A stretch of 64,000 nt of DNA from Pseudomonas svalbardensis. Lineage in GTDB: Bacteria; Pseudomonadota; Gammaproteobacteria; Pseudomonadales; Pseudomonadaceae. Each line of letters opens with the position of its first letter. Position 1 is the stretch's first letter. Position numbers and translations under genes: made by a program. The DNA lies in NCBI RefSeq assembly GCF_030053115.1, contig NZ_CP125619.1:5095501-5159500 (forward strand), read 5' to 3'. The notes beneath the pieces were generated by a model, which searched no databases, had not been told where the DNA came from, and was given only the letters and a program-made list of their open reading frames with translations. Below are positions 52,165 through 61,852 of the stretch, piece by piece.

Positions 52165-53067
52165 TTACAGATCGCCATAACCCAGCGAACGCAAGGCGCG
52201 TTCGTCATCGGACCAGCCGCCTTTCACCTTGACCCAGAGGTTGAGCATGATCTTGGAGTCGAACAGCAACTCCATGTCCTTGCGCGCCTCGGTGCCGATG
52301 CGTTTGATCCGCTCGCCCTTGTCGCCAATGATGATTTTCTTCTGGCCGTCGCGCTCGACGAGGATCAAGGCATGGATGTGCAGGGTTTTGCCCTGCTGCT
52401 TGAACTCTTCGATTTCGACGGTGATCTGGTACGGCAGCTCGGCGCCCATCTGGCGCATGATTTTCTCACGTACCAGTTCAGCGGCGAGGAAGCGGCTGCT
52501 GCGGTCGGTGATCTGGTCTTCCGGGAAGAAGTGATCGTTTTCCGGCAGGTAACCGGCAATCACGCGCTCCAGCGTTTCGAGGTTATGCCCGTGCTGGGCC
52601 GAGATCGGCATGATCTGCGCGTTCGGCAACTGTTCCTGCAACCAGGTCAGGTGCGGCATCAGTTCGGCTTTGTCTTCGATGCGATCAGTCTTGTTCAGCG
52701 CCACGATCAGCGGGCCGGTCACGTATTGAACGCGCTCGAGGACCATCTGGTCTTCGTCGGTCCACTTGGTGCGATCAACCACGAAGATCACCACGTCGAC
52801 GTCTTTCAACGCCGCCGAAGCGGTCTTGTTCATGTAGCGGTTCAGGGCTTTCTCGCCACCTTTGTGCATGCCGGGGGTGTCGACGTAGATCGCCTGCACG
52901 GCGCCTTCGGTCTTGATGCCGAGCATGTTGTGGCGAGTGGTCTGAGGCTTGCGCGAGGTGATCGCCAGTTTCTGACCCAGGATGTGGTTCAGCAGCGTGG
53001 ACTTGCCCACGTTGGGACGGCCGACGATGGCAACATAGCCACAGCGAGTTGCAGTTGAATCAGTCAT
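52165..53067 (-). CDS. era: GTPase Era
   Basis: This 300-residue protein has an N-terminal GTPase domain (G1 [10 protein letters not shown]3 [10 protein letters not shown]4 NKTD) and a C-terminal KH domain ([20 protein letters not shown]). Era binds 16S rRNA and assists assembly of the 30S subunit. The ATG at 53067 ([15 protein letters not shown]) is chosen because GGAG lies seven bases upstream; two earlier in-frame ATGs lie too close to or before it. It overlaps the end of rnc by eight bases, so the two are translated together. Confidence 0.97.
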   Translation of the reverse strand: MTDSTATRCGYVAIVGRPNVGKSTLLNHILGQKLAITSRKPQTTRHNMLGIKTEGAVQAIYVDTPGMHKGGEKALNRYMNKTASAALKDVDVVIFVVDRTKWTDEDQMVLERVQYVTGPLIVALNKTDRIEDKAELMPHLTWLQEQLPNAQIMPISAQHGHNLETLERVIAGYLPENDHFFPEDQITDRSSRFLAAELVREKIMRQMGAELPYQITVEIEEFKQQGKTLHIHALILVERDGQKKIIIGDKGERIKRIGTEARKDMELLFDSKIMLNLWVKVKGGWSDDERALRSLGYGDL

Positions 53068-53749
53068 TGCCATTCTCCACACCCAGGGCAATCAGTGCTG
53101 CGGCGGCCGCTACCTGTTCGGCAATACGACGACTCACACCCTGACCTCGGCTTTTTTCATTCAGTAAGGTGATTTCACATTCGACGAAGAACGTCCGGCA
53201 ATGTGGCTCACCCTGGATATCCACCACTTCGTAACGTGGCAGCTCACAACCCCGCGACTGCAGGAATTCCTGCAGGCGGGTTTTAGGATCTTTGTTGGTG
53301 TCGACCAGTGTCAGGCCTTCGAACTCCCCGGCCAGCCAGGCCAGCACACGCTCGCGTGCCATGTCCATGCCGGCGTCCAGGTAGATCGCACCGATCAGCG
53401 CTTCAAGGGCATCGGCCAGAATCGACTCGCGACGGAAACCGCCGCTTTTCAACTCACCGGAACCCAGGCGCAGGTATTCGCCCAGATCGAAACCGCGAGC
53501 CAGTACGGCCAGGGTCTCGCCTTTCACCAGGCGTGCGCGCAAGCGCGACAACTGACCTTCGCGAGCCAGCGGGAAGCGATCGAACAGCGCCTCGCCAGCA
53601 ACGAAGTTAAGGATGGCATCACCGAGGAATTCCAGGCGTTCGTTGTTACGCCCGGCAAAGCTGCGGTGAGTCAGGGCCAGGACCATCAGTTCCTGATCCT
53701 TGAAGGTGTAACCGAGCTGACGCTCGAGACGGCTTAAGGAGACGCTCAC
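53060..53749 (-). CDS. rnc: Ribonuclease III
   Basis: This 229-residue enzyme has the RNase III signature [14 protein letters not shown] with acidic catalytic residues near 39-46, a second acidic site ([15 protein letters not shown]) and a C-terminal double-stranded RNA-binding domain ([20 protein letters not shown] on). It processes rRNA and structured mRNAs. The start is a GTG at 53749 that overlaps the stop of a small upstream frame (GTGA). Confidence 0.97.
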   Translation of the reverse strand: MSVSLSRLERQLGYTFKDQELMVLALTHRSFAGRNNERLEFLGDAILNFVAGEALFDRFPLAREGQLSRLRARLVKGETLAVLARGFDLGEYLRLGSGELKSGGFRRESILADALEALIGAIYLDAGMDMARERVLAWLAGEFEGLTLVDTNKDPKTRLQEFLQSRGCELPRYEVVDIQGEPHCRTFFVECEITLLNEKSRGQGVSRRIAEQVAAAAALIALGVENGND

Positions 53750-53865
53750 GGTTTACCCACGCTGAGTTCGTGGTTGGATTCCACCGCCATCGCCGTGATG
53801 CGGCGCAGGCTTGGGACAATTAACGCTGTGTTCAAAAATAACGTCCTGAATATCGTTGTTTTCAT
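53746..53865 (-). CDS. Small hypothetical frame between lepB and rnc
   Basis: The 39-residue frame ([20 protein letters not shown]..., ending ELSVGKP) has its stop overlapping the rnc GTG start. A DUF4845 membrane protein of about 120 residues normally occupies this position in pseudomonads; this frame does not clearly resemble it. It may be a leader that couples translation to rnc, a remnant, or not expressed. No strong ribosome site is seen. Confidence 0.3.
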   Translation of the reverse strand: MKTTIFRTLFLNTALIVPSLRRITAMAVESNHELSVGKP

Positions 53866-53904
53866 GCTTCTGTCGCCGATTATGCCGACTCCAGAAATGC
53901 ATTC

Positions 53905-53925
53905 GGCGCTGTGTTCAACAGCGCC
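53905..53925. terminator. Hairpin after lepB (terminator or processing site)
   Basis: GGCGCTGT-GTTCA-ACAGCGCC is a perfect 8-base stem just past the lepB stop. No T-run follows on the minus strand, so termination would be partial. It could instead be an RNA-processing or attenuation hairpin ahead of rnc. Confidence 0.5.
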
Positions 53926-53933
53926 GTGTGTGA

Positions 53934-54788
53934 TTACTTGATCAGGCCAACCCGCGAGAAATTCGGCAGGTGACTGAGTTTAGGTTCCGGCCAGCTCATC
54001 CAGACTGCGAAGGCCTTGCCGACGATATTCTTGTCGGGAACCATGCCCAGCAGATCCTTGGGAATGCTCGGATCATCCCAGTAGCGACTGTCGTTCGAGT
54101 TGTCGCGGTTGTCGCCCATCATGAAGTAGTGCCCGGCAGGCACGGTCCACGAACGGTCCGGCGTTGCGCGGTAACGGCTCATTTCCTTGCGGATCAGGTG
54201 CTCGGCGACACCGAGTTTTTCCTTGTAGAGCTCAGCGCTGCCCAACGTGCCCGGCTCGGAGCCGACCAGTTGTTCGGCAATCGATTCACCGTTGACGAAC
54301 AGACGCTTGTCGGCGGTGTAACGAATCTGGTCACCCGGCAGGCCCACCACACGTTTAATGTAGTTGACGTTCGGATCGCTCGGGTAGCGGAACACCATCA
54401 CATCGCCGCGCTGTGGATCACCCACTTCGATGACTTTCTTGTCGATCACCGGCAAGCGGATCCCGTAAGAAAACTTGTTCACCAGAATGAAGTCGCCAAC
54501 GTCCAGGGTCGGTTTCATCGAGCCGGAAGGAATCTGGAACGGTTCCACCAGGAACGAACGCAGTACCAGCACGATGAACAACACCGGGAAGAACGACTTG
54601 CCGTATTCGACCAGCAGCGGCTCTTTGTTCAGTTTCTCGACGACCACCATGTCAGCCTGGCTGACACTCCCCTGATAGGAGTTGATGGCAGCCCGGCGCC
54701 GTGGCGCCAGGAAAACCAGATCGAGCAACGCCAACAGGCCGCAGACGAACACGGCGATGACCAGCAACAGCGGGAAATTTAGTGACAT
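53934..54788 (-). CDS. lepB: Signal peptidase I
   Basis: This 284-residue inner-membrane protease has two N-terminal helices (LLLVIAVFVCGLLALLDLVF; FFPVLFIVLVLRSFLV). The catalytic Ser lies in PSGSMKPTL (near residue 90) and the Lys in YIKRVVGLPGDQI (near 145). The domain-E motif GDNRDNSNDSRYW is present. It removes signal peptides of exported proteins. It lies five bases after lepA and is in the expected lepA-lepB-rnc-era order. Confidence 0.97.
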   Translation of the reverse strand: MSLNFPLLLVIAVFVCGLLALLDLVFLAPRRRAAINSYQGSVSQADMVVVEKLNKEPLLVEYGKSFFPVLFIVLVLRSFLVEPFQIPSGSMKPTLDVGDFILVNKFSYGIRLPVIDKKVIEVGDPQRGDVMVFRYPSDPNVNYIKRVVGLPGDQIRYTADKRLFVNGESIAEQLVGSEPGTLGSAELYKEKLGVAEHLIRKEMSRYRATPDRSWTVPAGHYFMMGDNRDNSNDSRYWDDPSIPKDLLGMVPDKNIVGKAFAVWMSWPEPKLSHLPNFSRVGLIK

Positions 54789-54793
54789 AGGAC

Positions 54794-56593
54794 CTAACTA
54801 TCCAACCTGAGCACTGCAAGGAAGGCTTCTTGTGGAATTTCCACGTTACCGACTTGCTTCATGCGTTTCTTACCGGCCTTTTGCTTCTCAAGCAGTTTCT
54901 TCTTACGGCTAACGTCACCGCCGTAGCATTTGGCCAATACGTTCTTTCTGAGCGCCTTGACAGAGGTCCGCGCAATAATCTGCCCGCCGATGGCGGCCTG
55001 GATCGCGACGTCGAACATCTGACGTGGAATCAGTTCTTTCATCTTCTCGGTCAACTGGCGACCTTTGTAGTGCGCGTTATCCTTGTGCACGATCAACGCC
55101 AGGGCGTCGACCTTGTCACCGTTGATCAGCACATCCAGTTTCACCAGATTAGCCGATTGATAACGATCGAAATGGTAATCCAGCGAAGCATAGCCACGGC
55201 TGGTGGATTTCAGACGGTCGAAGAAGTCCAGGACCACTTCGTTCATCGGCAAATCGTAGGTCACTTGAACCTGGGTACCGAGGAACAGCATGTCGTGCTG
55301 TACGCCACGCTTCTCGATGCACAGGGTAATGACGTTGCCCAGGTGCTCTTGCGGCACAAGAATATTGGCCCGCACGATCGGTTCGCGCATGTCTTCGATC
55401 GAGGACAGGTCTGGCAGCTTCGACGGGTTGTCGACGTAAATCGTTTCGCCGGTTTTCAGCAGCAGCTCGAAAATTACCGTCGGTGCCGTGGTGATCAGAT
55501 CCAGGTCGTACTCGCGCTCCAGGCGCTCCTGGATGATTTCCATGTGCAGCATGCCGAGGAACCCGCAACGGAAGCCGAAGCCCAGGGCGTCGGAGCTTTC
55601 CGGGGTGTATTGCAGGGACGAGTCGTTGAGCGTGAGCTTTTGCAGGGCTTCACGGAAATCTTCGAAGTCGTCGGAACTGACCGGGAACAGGCCGGCGTAT
55701 ACCTGCGGCTGAATGCGTTTGAAGCCTGGCAGCACGTCGACGTCCGGCGTGGAGCTCAAGGTCAGGGTGTCACCGACCGGTGCACCGTGAATGTCCTTGA
55801 TGCCAGCGATGATGAAGCCCACTTCGCCGGCTTTCAGGTCAACGGTGGCGGTGTGTTTCGGGTTGAAGACACCGACGCTGTCCACGAGGTGGATCTTGCC
55901 GGTGGACTTGACCAGGATTTTGTCGCCCTTCTTCACACGACCGTGGCGCACGCGAACCAGGGAAACAACGCCCAGGTAGTTGTCGAACCAGGAGTCGATG
56001 ATCAACGCTTGCAGCGGATCTTCATAGTTGCCGGTCGGCGCAGGAATGGTCTTGACCAGACGCTCCAGCACTTCGTCGACGCCCAGACCGGTCTTGGCAC
56101 TGCACTCGACCGCATCGGTGGCATCGATGCCGATGATTTTTTCGATTTCTTCTTTCACGCGGTCTGGATCGGCCTGAGGCAGGTCGATCTTGTTCAGGAC
56201 CGGCATCACTTCCAGGCCCTGCTCAATCGCGGTGTAGCAGTTGGCTACCGACTGCGCTTCAACGCCCTGACCGGCATCGACCACCAGCAACGCGCCTTCA
56301 CAGGCCGCCAGCGACCGGCTGACTTCATAGGTGAAGTCGACGTGGCCCGGGGTGTCAATGAAGTTCAGCTGGTACTTGATGCCATCGCGAGCGGTGTAAT
56401 ACAGGGTGACGCTGTGGGCCTTGATGGTGATCCCGCGTTCACGTTCCAGGTCCATGGAGTCCAGAACCTGGGCTTCCATTTCGCGCTCGGCAAGGCCGCC
56501 ACACATCTGGATGAAGCGATCGGCCAGCGTCGACTTGCCATGGTCAATGTGGGCGATGATGGAGAAATTGCGGATATGACTCAAATCACTCAC
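54794..56593 (-). CDS. lepA: Elongation factor 4 (LepA)
   Basis: This 599-residue translational GTPase has G1 [10 protein letters not shown]3 DTPGHVDF and G4 NKIDLP, followed by EF-G-like domains and the LepA-specific C-terminal domain ([20 protein letters not shown]). It acts on ribosomes in translation initiation or back-translocation. In P. aeruginosa lepA follows mucD; here the gene upstream is lptG, separated by a terminator. Confidence 0.97.
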   Translation of the reverse strand: MSDLSHIRNFSIIAHIDHGKSTLADRFIQMCGGLAEREMEAQVLDSMDLERERGITIKAHSVTLYYTARDGIKYQLNFIDTPGHVDFTYEVSRSLAACEGALLVVDAGQGVEAQSVANCYTAIEQGLEVMPVLNKIDLPQADPDRVKEEIEKIIGIDATDAVECSAKTGLGVDEVLERLVKTIPAPTGNYEDPLQALIIDSWFDNYLGVVSLVRVRHGRVKKGDKILVKSTGKIHLVDSVGVFNPKHTATVDLKAGEVGFIIAGIKDIHGAPVGDTLTLSSTPDVDVLPGFKRIQPQVYAGLFPVSSDDFEDFREALQKLTLNDSSLQYTPESSDALGFGFRCGFLGMLHMEIIQERLEREYDLDLITTAPTVIFELLLKTGETIYVDNPSKLPDLSSIEDMREPIVRANILVPQEHLGNVITLCIEKRGVQHDMLFLGTQVQVTYDLPMNEVVLDFFDRLKSTSRGYASLDYHFDRYQSANLVKLDVLINGDKVDALALIVHKDNAHYKGRQLTEKMKELIPRQMFDVAIQAAIGGQIIARTSVKALRKNVLAKCYGGDVSRKKKLLEKQKAGKKRMKQVGNVEIPQEAFLAVLRLDS

Positions 56594-56700
56594 GGATCAA
56601 CACTCAAAAAGGCTGCAGGCATAGCCCGCCGAAAAATAGCCGGGAATTGTACCTGATCCACGGCGCAAGCGTCACGTTCGCAGGTCAGACAGCGCCTACA

Positions 56701-56732
56701 AAAACGCCCCGGTCTTGCGACAGGGGCGTTTT
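56701..56732 (-). terminator. Rho-independent terminator after lptG
   Basis: AAAACGCCCC and GGGGCGTTTT form a perfect 10-base stem around a 12-base loop, with T-runs on both strands, between the lptG stop (56765) and the lepA start (56593). Confidence 0.88.
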
Positions 56733-56764
56733 GAGTGACCTGCAAAGTCAGAAGAAACCCTTGA

Positions 56765-57826
56765 TCAACCGGCCCGGCGCAACAACCAGACCCCGGCCAA
56801 GGCACAAACACCCGCCGGAACAAGCACCGCAAACAGTGGCGAGAAACCGAAGACCAGGCTCGACGGGCCGAGCAAATCCTGAACGATACGGAAGGTGAAA
56901 CCCACCAGCACGCCAGTGAACACTCGCTGACCGAGGGTCACCGAGCGCAATGGACCGAAGATGAAGGAAATCGCCATCAGTACCAGAGCGGCGGTGACCA
57001 GCGGCTGCAACACCTTGACCCAAAATGCCAGCCAGTAACGACCATTGTTCAGGCCCTGATCAGCCAGGTAGTGGATGTAACCCCACAGACCGCTGATCGA
57101 CAGCGTGTCAGGCGACATGACCACCGTACTCAACAGCTGCGGACTCAAGGCGACATTCCAGCGCTCGTCCGGGGTGGTGACCACTTCGGTGCTCTTTTCA
57201 TGGAACAGCGTGGTGGTGACGTCGCTCAATTGCCAGTGATCCTGATCGAACTTCGCCCGCTTGGCGAAGCTGGAAGACAGCATATGACGCTCATTGTCGA
57301 AACGATAACGGGTGACGCCGTACAGCAGACCGTTGGGTTGCACCGAGTTGACGTGAATAAACTCATCGCCCTGGCGGTGCCACAAACCATGCTTGGCGCT
57401 CTGCGCATCACCGCCACCCTGAGCCAGGGAGCGATTGGCCTGAGCGGTGACTTCGGTGGCCGGCGCAACGTATTCGCCGATCAGCACACCCACCACCATC
57501 AGGATCAGCATTGGCTTCATGACCGCCCAGACGATTCGTCCGATCGACACGCCCGCAGCGCGCATGATGGTCAGCTCGCTGTGACTGGCCAGACTGCCGA
57601 GGCCTATCAGGCAACCGATCAACGCCGCCATCGGCAACATATCGTAAAGACGACGCGGCGCGGTCAGCAGGACATAACTCAACACGTCGACCAGGGTGTA
57701 GGTATCGCTGGCATCCCCCATCTCATCGATGAACGCAAACAGTGTGGCCAGACCGAGAATGATCCCCAGTACCGCCAGAATTGCCACGAACACACTGCTA
57801 CCAATGTAGCGATCGAGCTTATCCAC
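56765..57826 (-). CDS. lptG: LPS export permease LptG
   Basis: This 353-residue inner-membrane protein has six helices, three at each end (YIGSSVFVAILAVLGIILGL on), around a periplasmic beta-jellyroll domain. It matches the LptF/LptG (YjgP/YjgQ) family. With LptF and the ATPase LptB it extracts LPS from the inner membrane and feeds it to the LptC-A bridge. Its start lies inside the end of lptF (eight-base overlap). A terminator follows. Confidence 0.95.
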   Translation of the reverse strand: MDKLDRYIGSSVFVAILAVLGIILGLATLFAFIDEMGDASDTYTLVDVLSYVLLTAPRRLYDMLPMAALIGCLIGLGSLASHSELTIMRAAGVSIGRIVWAVMKPMLILMVVGVLIGEYVAPATEVTAQANRSLAQGGGDAQSAKHGLWHRQGDEFIHVNSVQPNGLLYGVTRYRFDNERHMLSSSFAKRAKFDQDHWQLSDVTTTLFHEKSTEVVTTPDERWNVALSPQLLSTVVMSPDTLSISGLWGYIHYLADQGLNNGRYWLAFWVKVLQPLVTAALVLMAISFIFGPLRSVTLGQRVFTGVLVGFTFRIVQDLLGPSSLVFGFSPLFAVLVPAGVCALAGVWLLRRAG

Positions 57827-58946
57827 GAGCCACCTCCAGCGCGCTGCGGCGACTCGCCAGCTTCAACTGCAAGGGTTCCCAATAGAGCAAGCCCAGGCCG
57901 ATGGCCAGGAAGATTGCGTGCACCCACCACAACCCCAGAGCTGGCGGGATTTTGCCCTTTTCAAGGGCGCCGCGGGCGGCAATCAGAATGGACAGGTAAG
58001 CCATATATAGAAGAATCGCCGGCAGCAGCTTGAGGAAACGACCCTGACGCGGATTGACCCGCGACAGCGGCACCGCCATCAGGGTCACGATGAAGACCAG
58101 CAATGGCAGGGATAGACGCCATTGCAGTTCGGTGCGGGAGCGAATGTCATCGCTGCCGATCAGGGAACGGGTGGTCATCGCATCTCGGTCGGTCACTTCG
58201 TCGCTGACGTCCGGCTTGGGCAGCAATACGCCGTACTCCTCGTACTTGATCGCCCGGTAGTCGGCCTGACCCGGATTGCCGTCATAGCGATAGCCGTTGT
58301 CGAGAATCAGGTAACGGTTGCCGTCGGGGCGAATTTCCTGACGGCCCTTCTCGGCCACCAGCACGGAAATCCCGCGATCCTTCTTATCGGAATTGACGTT
58401 CTTCTGCGAAATGAATACGCCACCGAGGTTGATGCGATCATCCGACAGCGTTTCGGTGTAGGTCACCCGTGTCCCGTCACGCAGCGCCTGGAAGCGACCC
58501 GGCTCGAGGGTGTCGAACTCGGTCAGGGCATCCTGCTTGTTCAACAGCAACTGGAACTGATTGGCACCTTGTGGCGCCAGGCTCAGGCTCAACCACGCCA
58601 CCACCAGTGCGACCAGGGTGGCTGGAAAAAGGGTCATGGTAAACAGACGCTGCTGGCTCATGCCGGTGGCAGACAGCACCGTCATTTCGCTTTCAAGGTA
58701 CAGGCGACCATAAGCCAACAGGATCCCGAGAAACAGGCCCAACGGCAGAATCAGTTGCAGGAAGCCCGGCAGACGGAAACCCATGATCAGGAATAGCGAG
58801 CCCGGATCCAGGAGGCCAGAGGCCGCCTGGGCGAGGTATTTAATGAAGCGACCGCTCATGATGATGACCAGCAGCACGGCGCTGACGGCGCTCAAGGTCA
58901 ACAGGACTTCGCGGGATAGATAACGGAAGACGATCAAACCAGACAC
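57819..58946 (-). CDS. lptF: LPS export permease LptF
   Basis: This is a 375-residue YjgP/YjgQ family permease with N-terminal MSGLIVFRYLSREVLLTLSA and helices near 10-35, 50-75 and 95-125. It has a large periplasmic domain and three C-terminal helices. It is the partner of LptG in the LptB2FG LPS extractor. It is first in the two-gene operon and divergent from pepA, the arrangement known in P. aeruginosa. Confidence 0.95.
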   Translation of the reverse strand: MSGLIVFRYLSREVLLTLSAVSAVLLVIIMSGRFIKYLAQAASGLLDPGSLFLIMGFRLPGFLQLILPLGLFLGILLAYGRLYLESEMTVLSATGMSQQRLFTMTLFPATLVALVVAWLSLSLAPQGANQFQLLLNKQDALTEFDTLEPGRFQALRDGTRVTYTETLSDDRINLGGVFISQKNVNSDKKDRGISVLVAEKGRQEIRPDGNRYLILDNGYRYDGNPGQADYRAIKYEEYGVLLPKPDVSDEVTDRDAMTTRSLIGSDDIRSRTELQWRLSLPLLVFIVTLMAVPLSRVNPRQGRFLKLLPAILLYMAYLSILIAARGALEKGKIPPALGLWWVHAIFLAIGLGLLYWEPLQLKLASRRSALEVARG

Positions 58947-59228
58947 TCCAGGGTTGTCAGGCTAAGGCGGCCAAACAAGCAAACGTATCGGGCAGCCCGC
59001 AAGACAGAGCCGCCGAAAAAAGTTGGCGCATTATCCTGTGATTGGGTGCGCCTGTCACTGCGCATGCTCAAGCAGGCGGGTAAAGCGCTGAAGATCGTAC
59101 GACCGAGGGTTGTCAGGCTCGGGGCACGAGGTTCAAACTGCGGCCTTTGTCGCGGGCCGTGACCTGCGCCTTTCTATTTATAAGCAAGCTCGAATGATGC
59201 CGTCGAGCTCTTGCGTGTTGACCATTAA

Positions 59229-60734
<1,506 letters not shown>

Positions 60735-60794
60735 AACCGATGACCTCGGGCGGCGTCACTTCCGGGTGACGCCGCTCTTGGCTCAGGAACCGCA

Positions 60795-61223
60795 ATGACC
60801 AAAGTCGACTTCTATATCCTGCCCAGCGCCGATCCTTCGGCACGGCTGGATTTCGCCTGCAAGCTCACCGAAAAAGCCTGGCGCATGGGCCACCGCATCT
60901 ATCTGCATTGCAGCGATGCTGCACAGCGCGACGATCTCGATGCGCGTCTGTGGGCCTTCAAGGGCGAAAGCTTCGTGCCTCATGGCCCCGCTGAAAATGA
61001 GCCGGACGGTTTGATTGTGTTGGGCTTTGGCGATGACTGCGGTCCGCATCAGGACCTGTTGGTCAATCTCGCCCTGAAAGTCCCGGCATTCGCCAACAAG
61101 TTCGCCCGTGTGGCGGAAGTGGTGGTGGAAGATCCGACGATTCGACAGGCCGCGCGGGAGAGTTTCCGTTTCTACCGCGAACAGGGCTATCCTCTGCAAG
61201 ATCACCGTTTACAGCGACTCTGA
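60795..61223 (+). CDS. holC: DNA polymerase III chi subunit HolC
   Basis: This is a 142-residue protein with the HolC pattern: MTKVDFYILPSADPSARLDF at the N terminus, ACKLTEKAWRMGHRIYLHCS, then LWAFKGESFVPHG and a C-terminal RFYREQGYPLQDHRL. HolC pairs with HolD in the clamp loader and contacts SSB. It follows pepA by 60 bases, in the standard pepA-holC-valS order. Confidence 0.95.
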   Translation: MTKVDFYILPSADPSARLDFACKLTEKAWRMGHRIYLHCSDAAQRDDLDARLWAFKGESFVPHGPAENEPDGLIVLGFGDDCGPHQDLLVNLALKVPAFANKFARVAEVVVEDPTIRQAARESFRFYREQGYPLQDHRLQRL

Positions 61224-61231
61224 GCATTCCG

Positions 61232-61630
61232 ATGGACACTCCAAAACCGCAGCAAAAGTCCGCGCACCTGCTGGATGACCTTGAGTCGATCCGCCAACTG
61301 CTCGGCGATGACAACCTGCAACCACCCTTGCTTACCGATACGGTCGAGGAAGGTGATCAGGAACAGATTCCGATGCTGTTCGATACAGTCGGCGCCAGCT
61401 CGCCAACCCTCGAACCGGCGCCACCCGCCCCTGCTACCCCTGCCGCCCAACCGGCGCCCGCCGCCAGCAGGGGTCCCGACGACCTACTGCACCTGGATAG
61501 CGAACTGCGCGCCGCCGCGCAATTGATCATGCAAGACGTGATCGACGACTTCGCCCCGCACATCGAAACCGAAATCAAACGCCGCCTCAGCGCGCGGATG
61601 GAACGGCTCCTCAGCCAGTACAACGACTGA
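61232..61630 (+). CDS. Conserved hypothetical protein between holC and valS
   Basis: This 132-residue protein has an acidic N-terminal part (LLDDLESIRQLLGDD), a low-complexity Pro/Ala linker (residues 62-80) and a helical C terminus (AQLIMQDVIDDFAPHIETEI followed by KRRLSARMERLL). A protein of this kind sits in the same place in other pseudomonads (PA3833 position), eight bases after holC. No domain function is known to me. Its tight spacing suggests coexpression with holC. Confidence 0.8.
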   Translation: MDTPKPQQKSAHLLDDLESIRQLLGDDNLQPPLLTDTVEEGDQEQIPMLFDTVGASSPTLEPAPPAPATPAAQPAPAASRGPDDLLHLDSELRAAAQLIMQDVIDDFAPHIETEIKRRLSARMERLLSQYND

Positions 61631-61644
61631 ACCGAACACAAATC

Positions 61645-61736
61645 CCTGTGGAAGCGGGCTTGCTCGCGAATGCGGTCTGACATTCAACAATTATGCTGAC
61701 TGACACAACGCCTTCGCGAGCAAGCCCGCACACATT
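61645..61736. repeat. Degenerate REP doublet
   Basis: CCTGTGGAAGCGGGCTTGCTCGCGAA faces TTCGCGAGCAAGCCCGCACACAT. It is a diverged version of the other doublets, with GAAGCGGGC in place of GAGCGAGCC. Confidence 0.8.
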
Positions 61737-61852
61737 GGATCTGCGGCGCCTTTGATAACGCGCCCTGTCTGCACTCACTCGCCCTACGCCCCATGCCCCG
61801 CTATACTTGCCGGCTTTTCCTGAATAAATGCCAATAGGGTCCCGCCGCGCAT

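Noticed and set aside
54830..56656. A 608-codon open frame opposite lepA
   Set aside because: LepA is intact on the minus strand and the antisense translation has no domain character.
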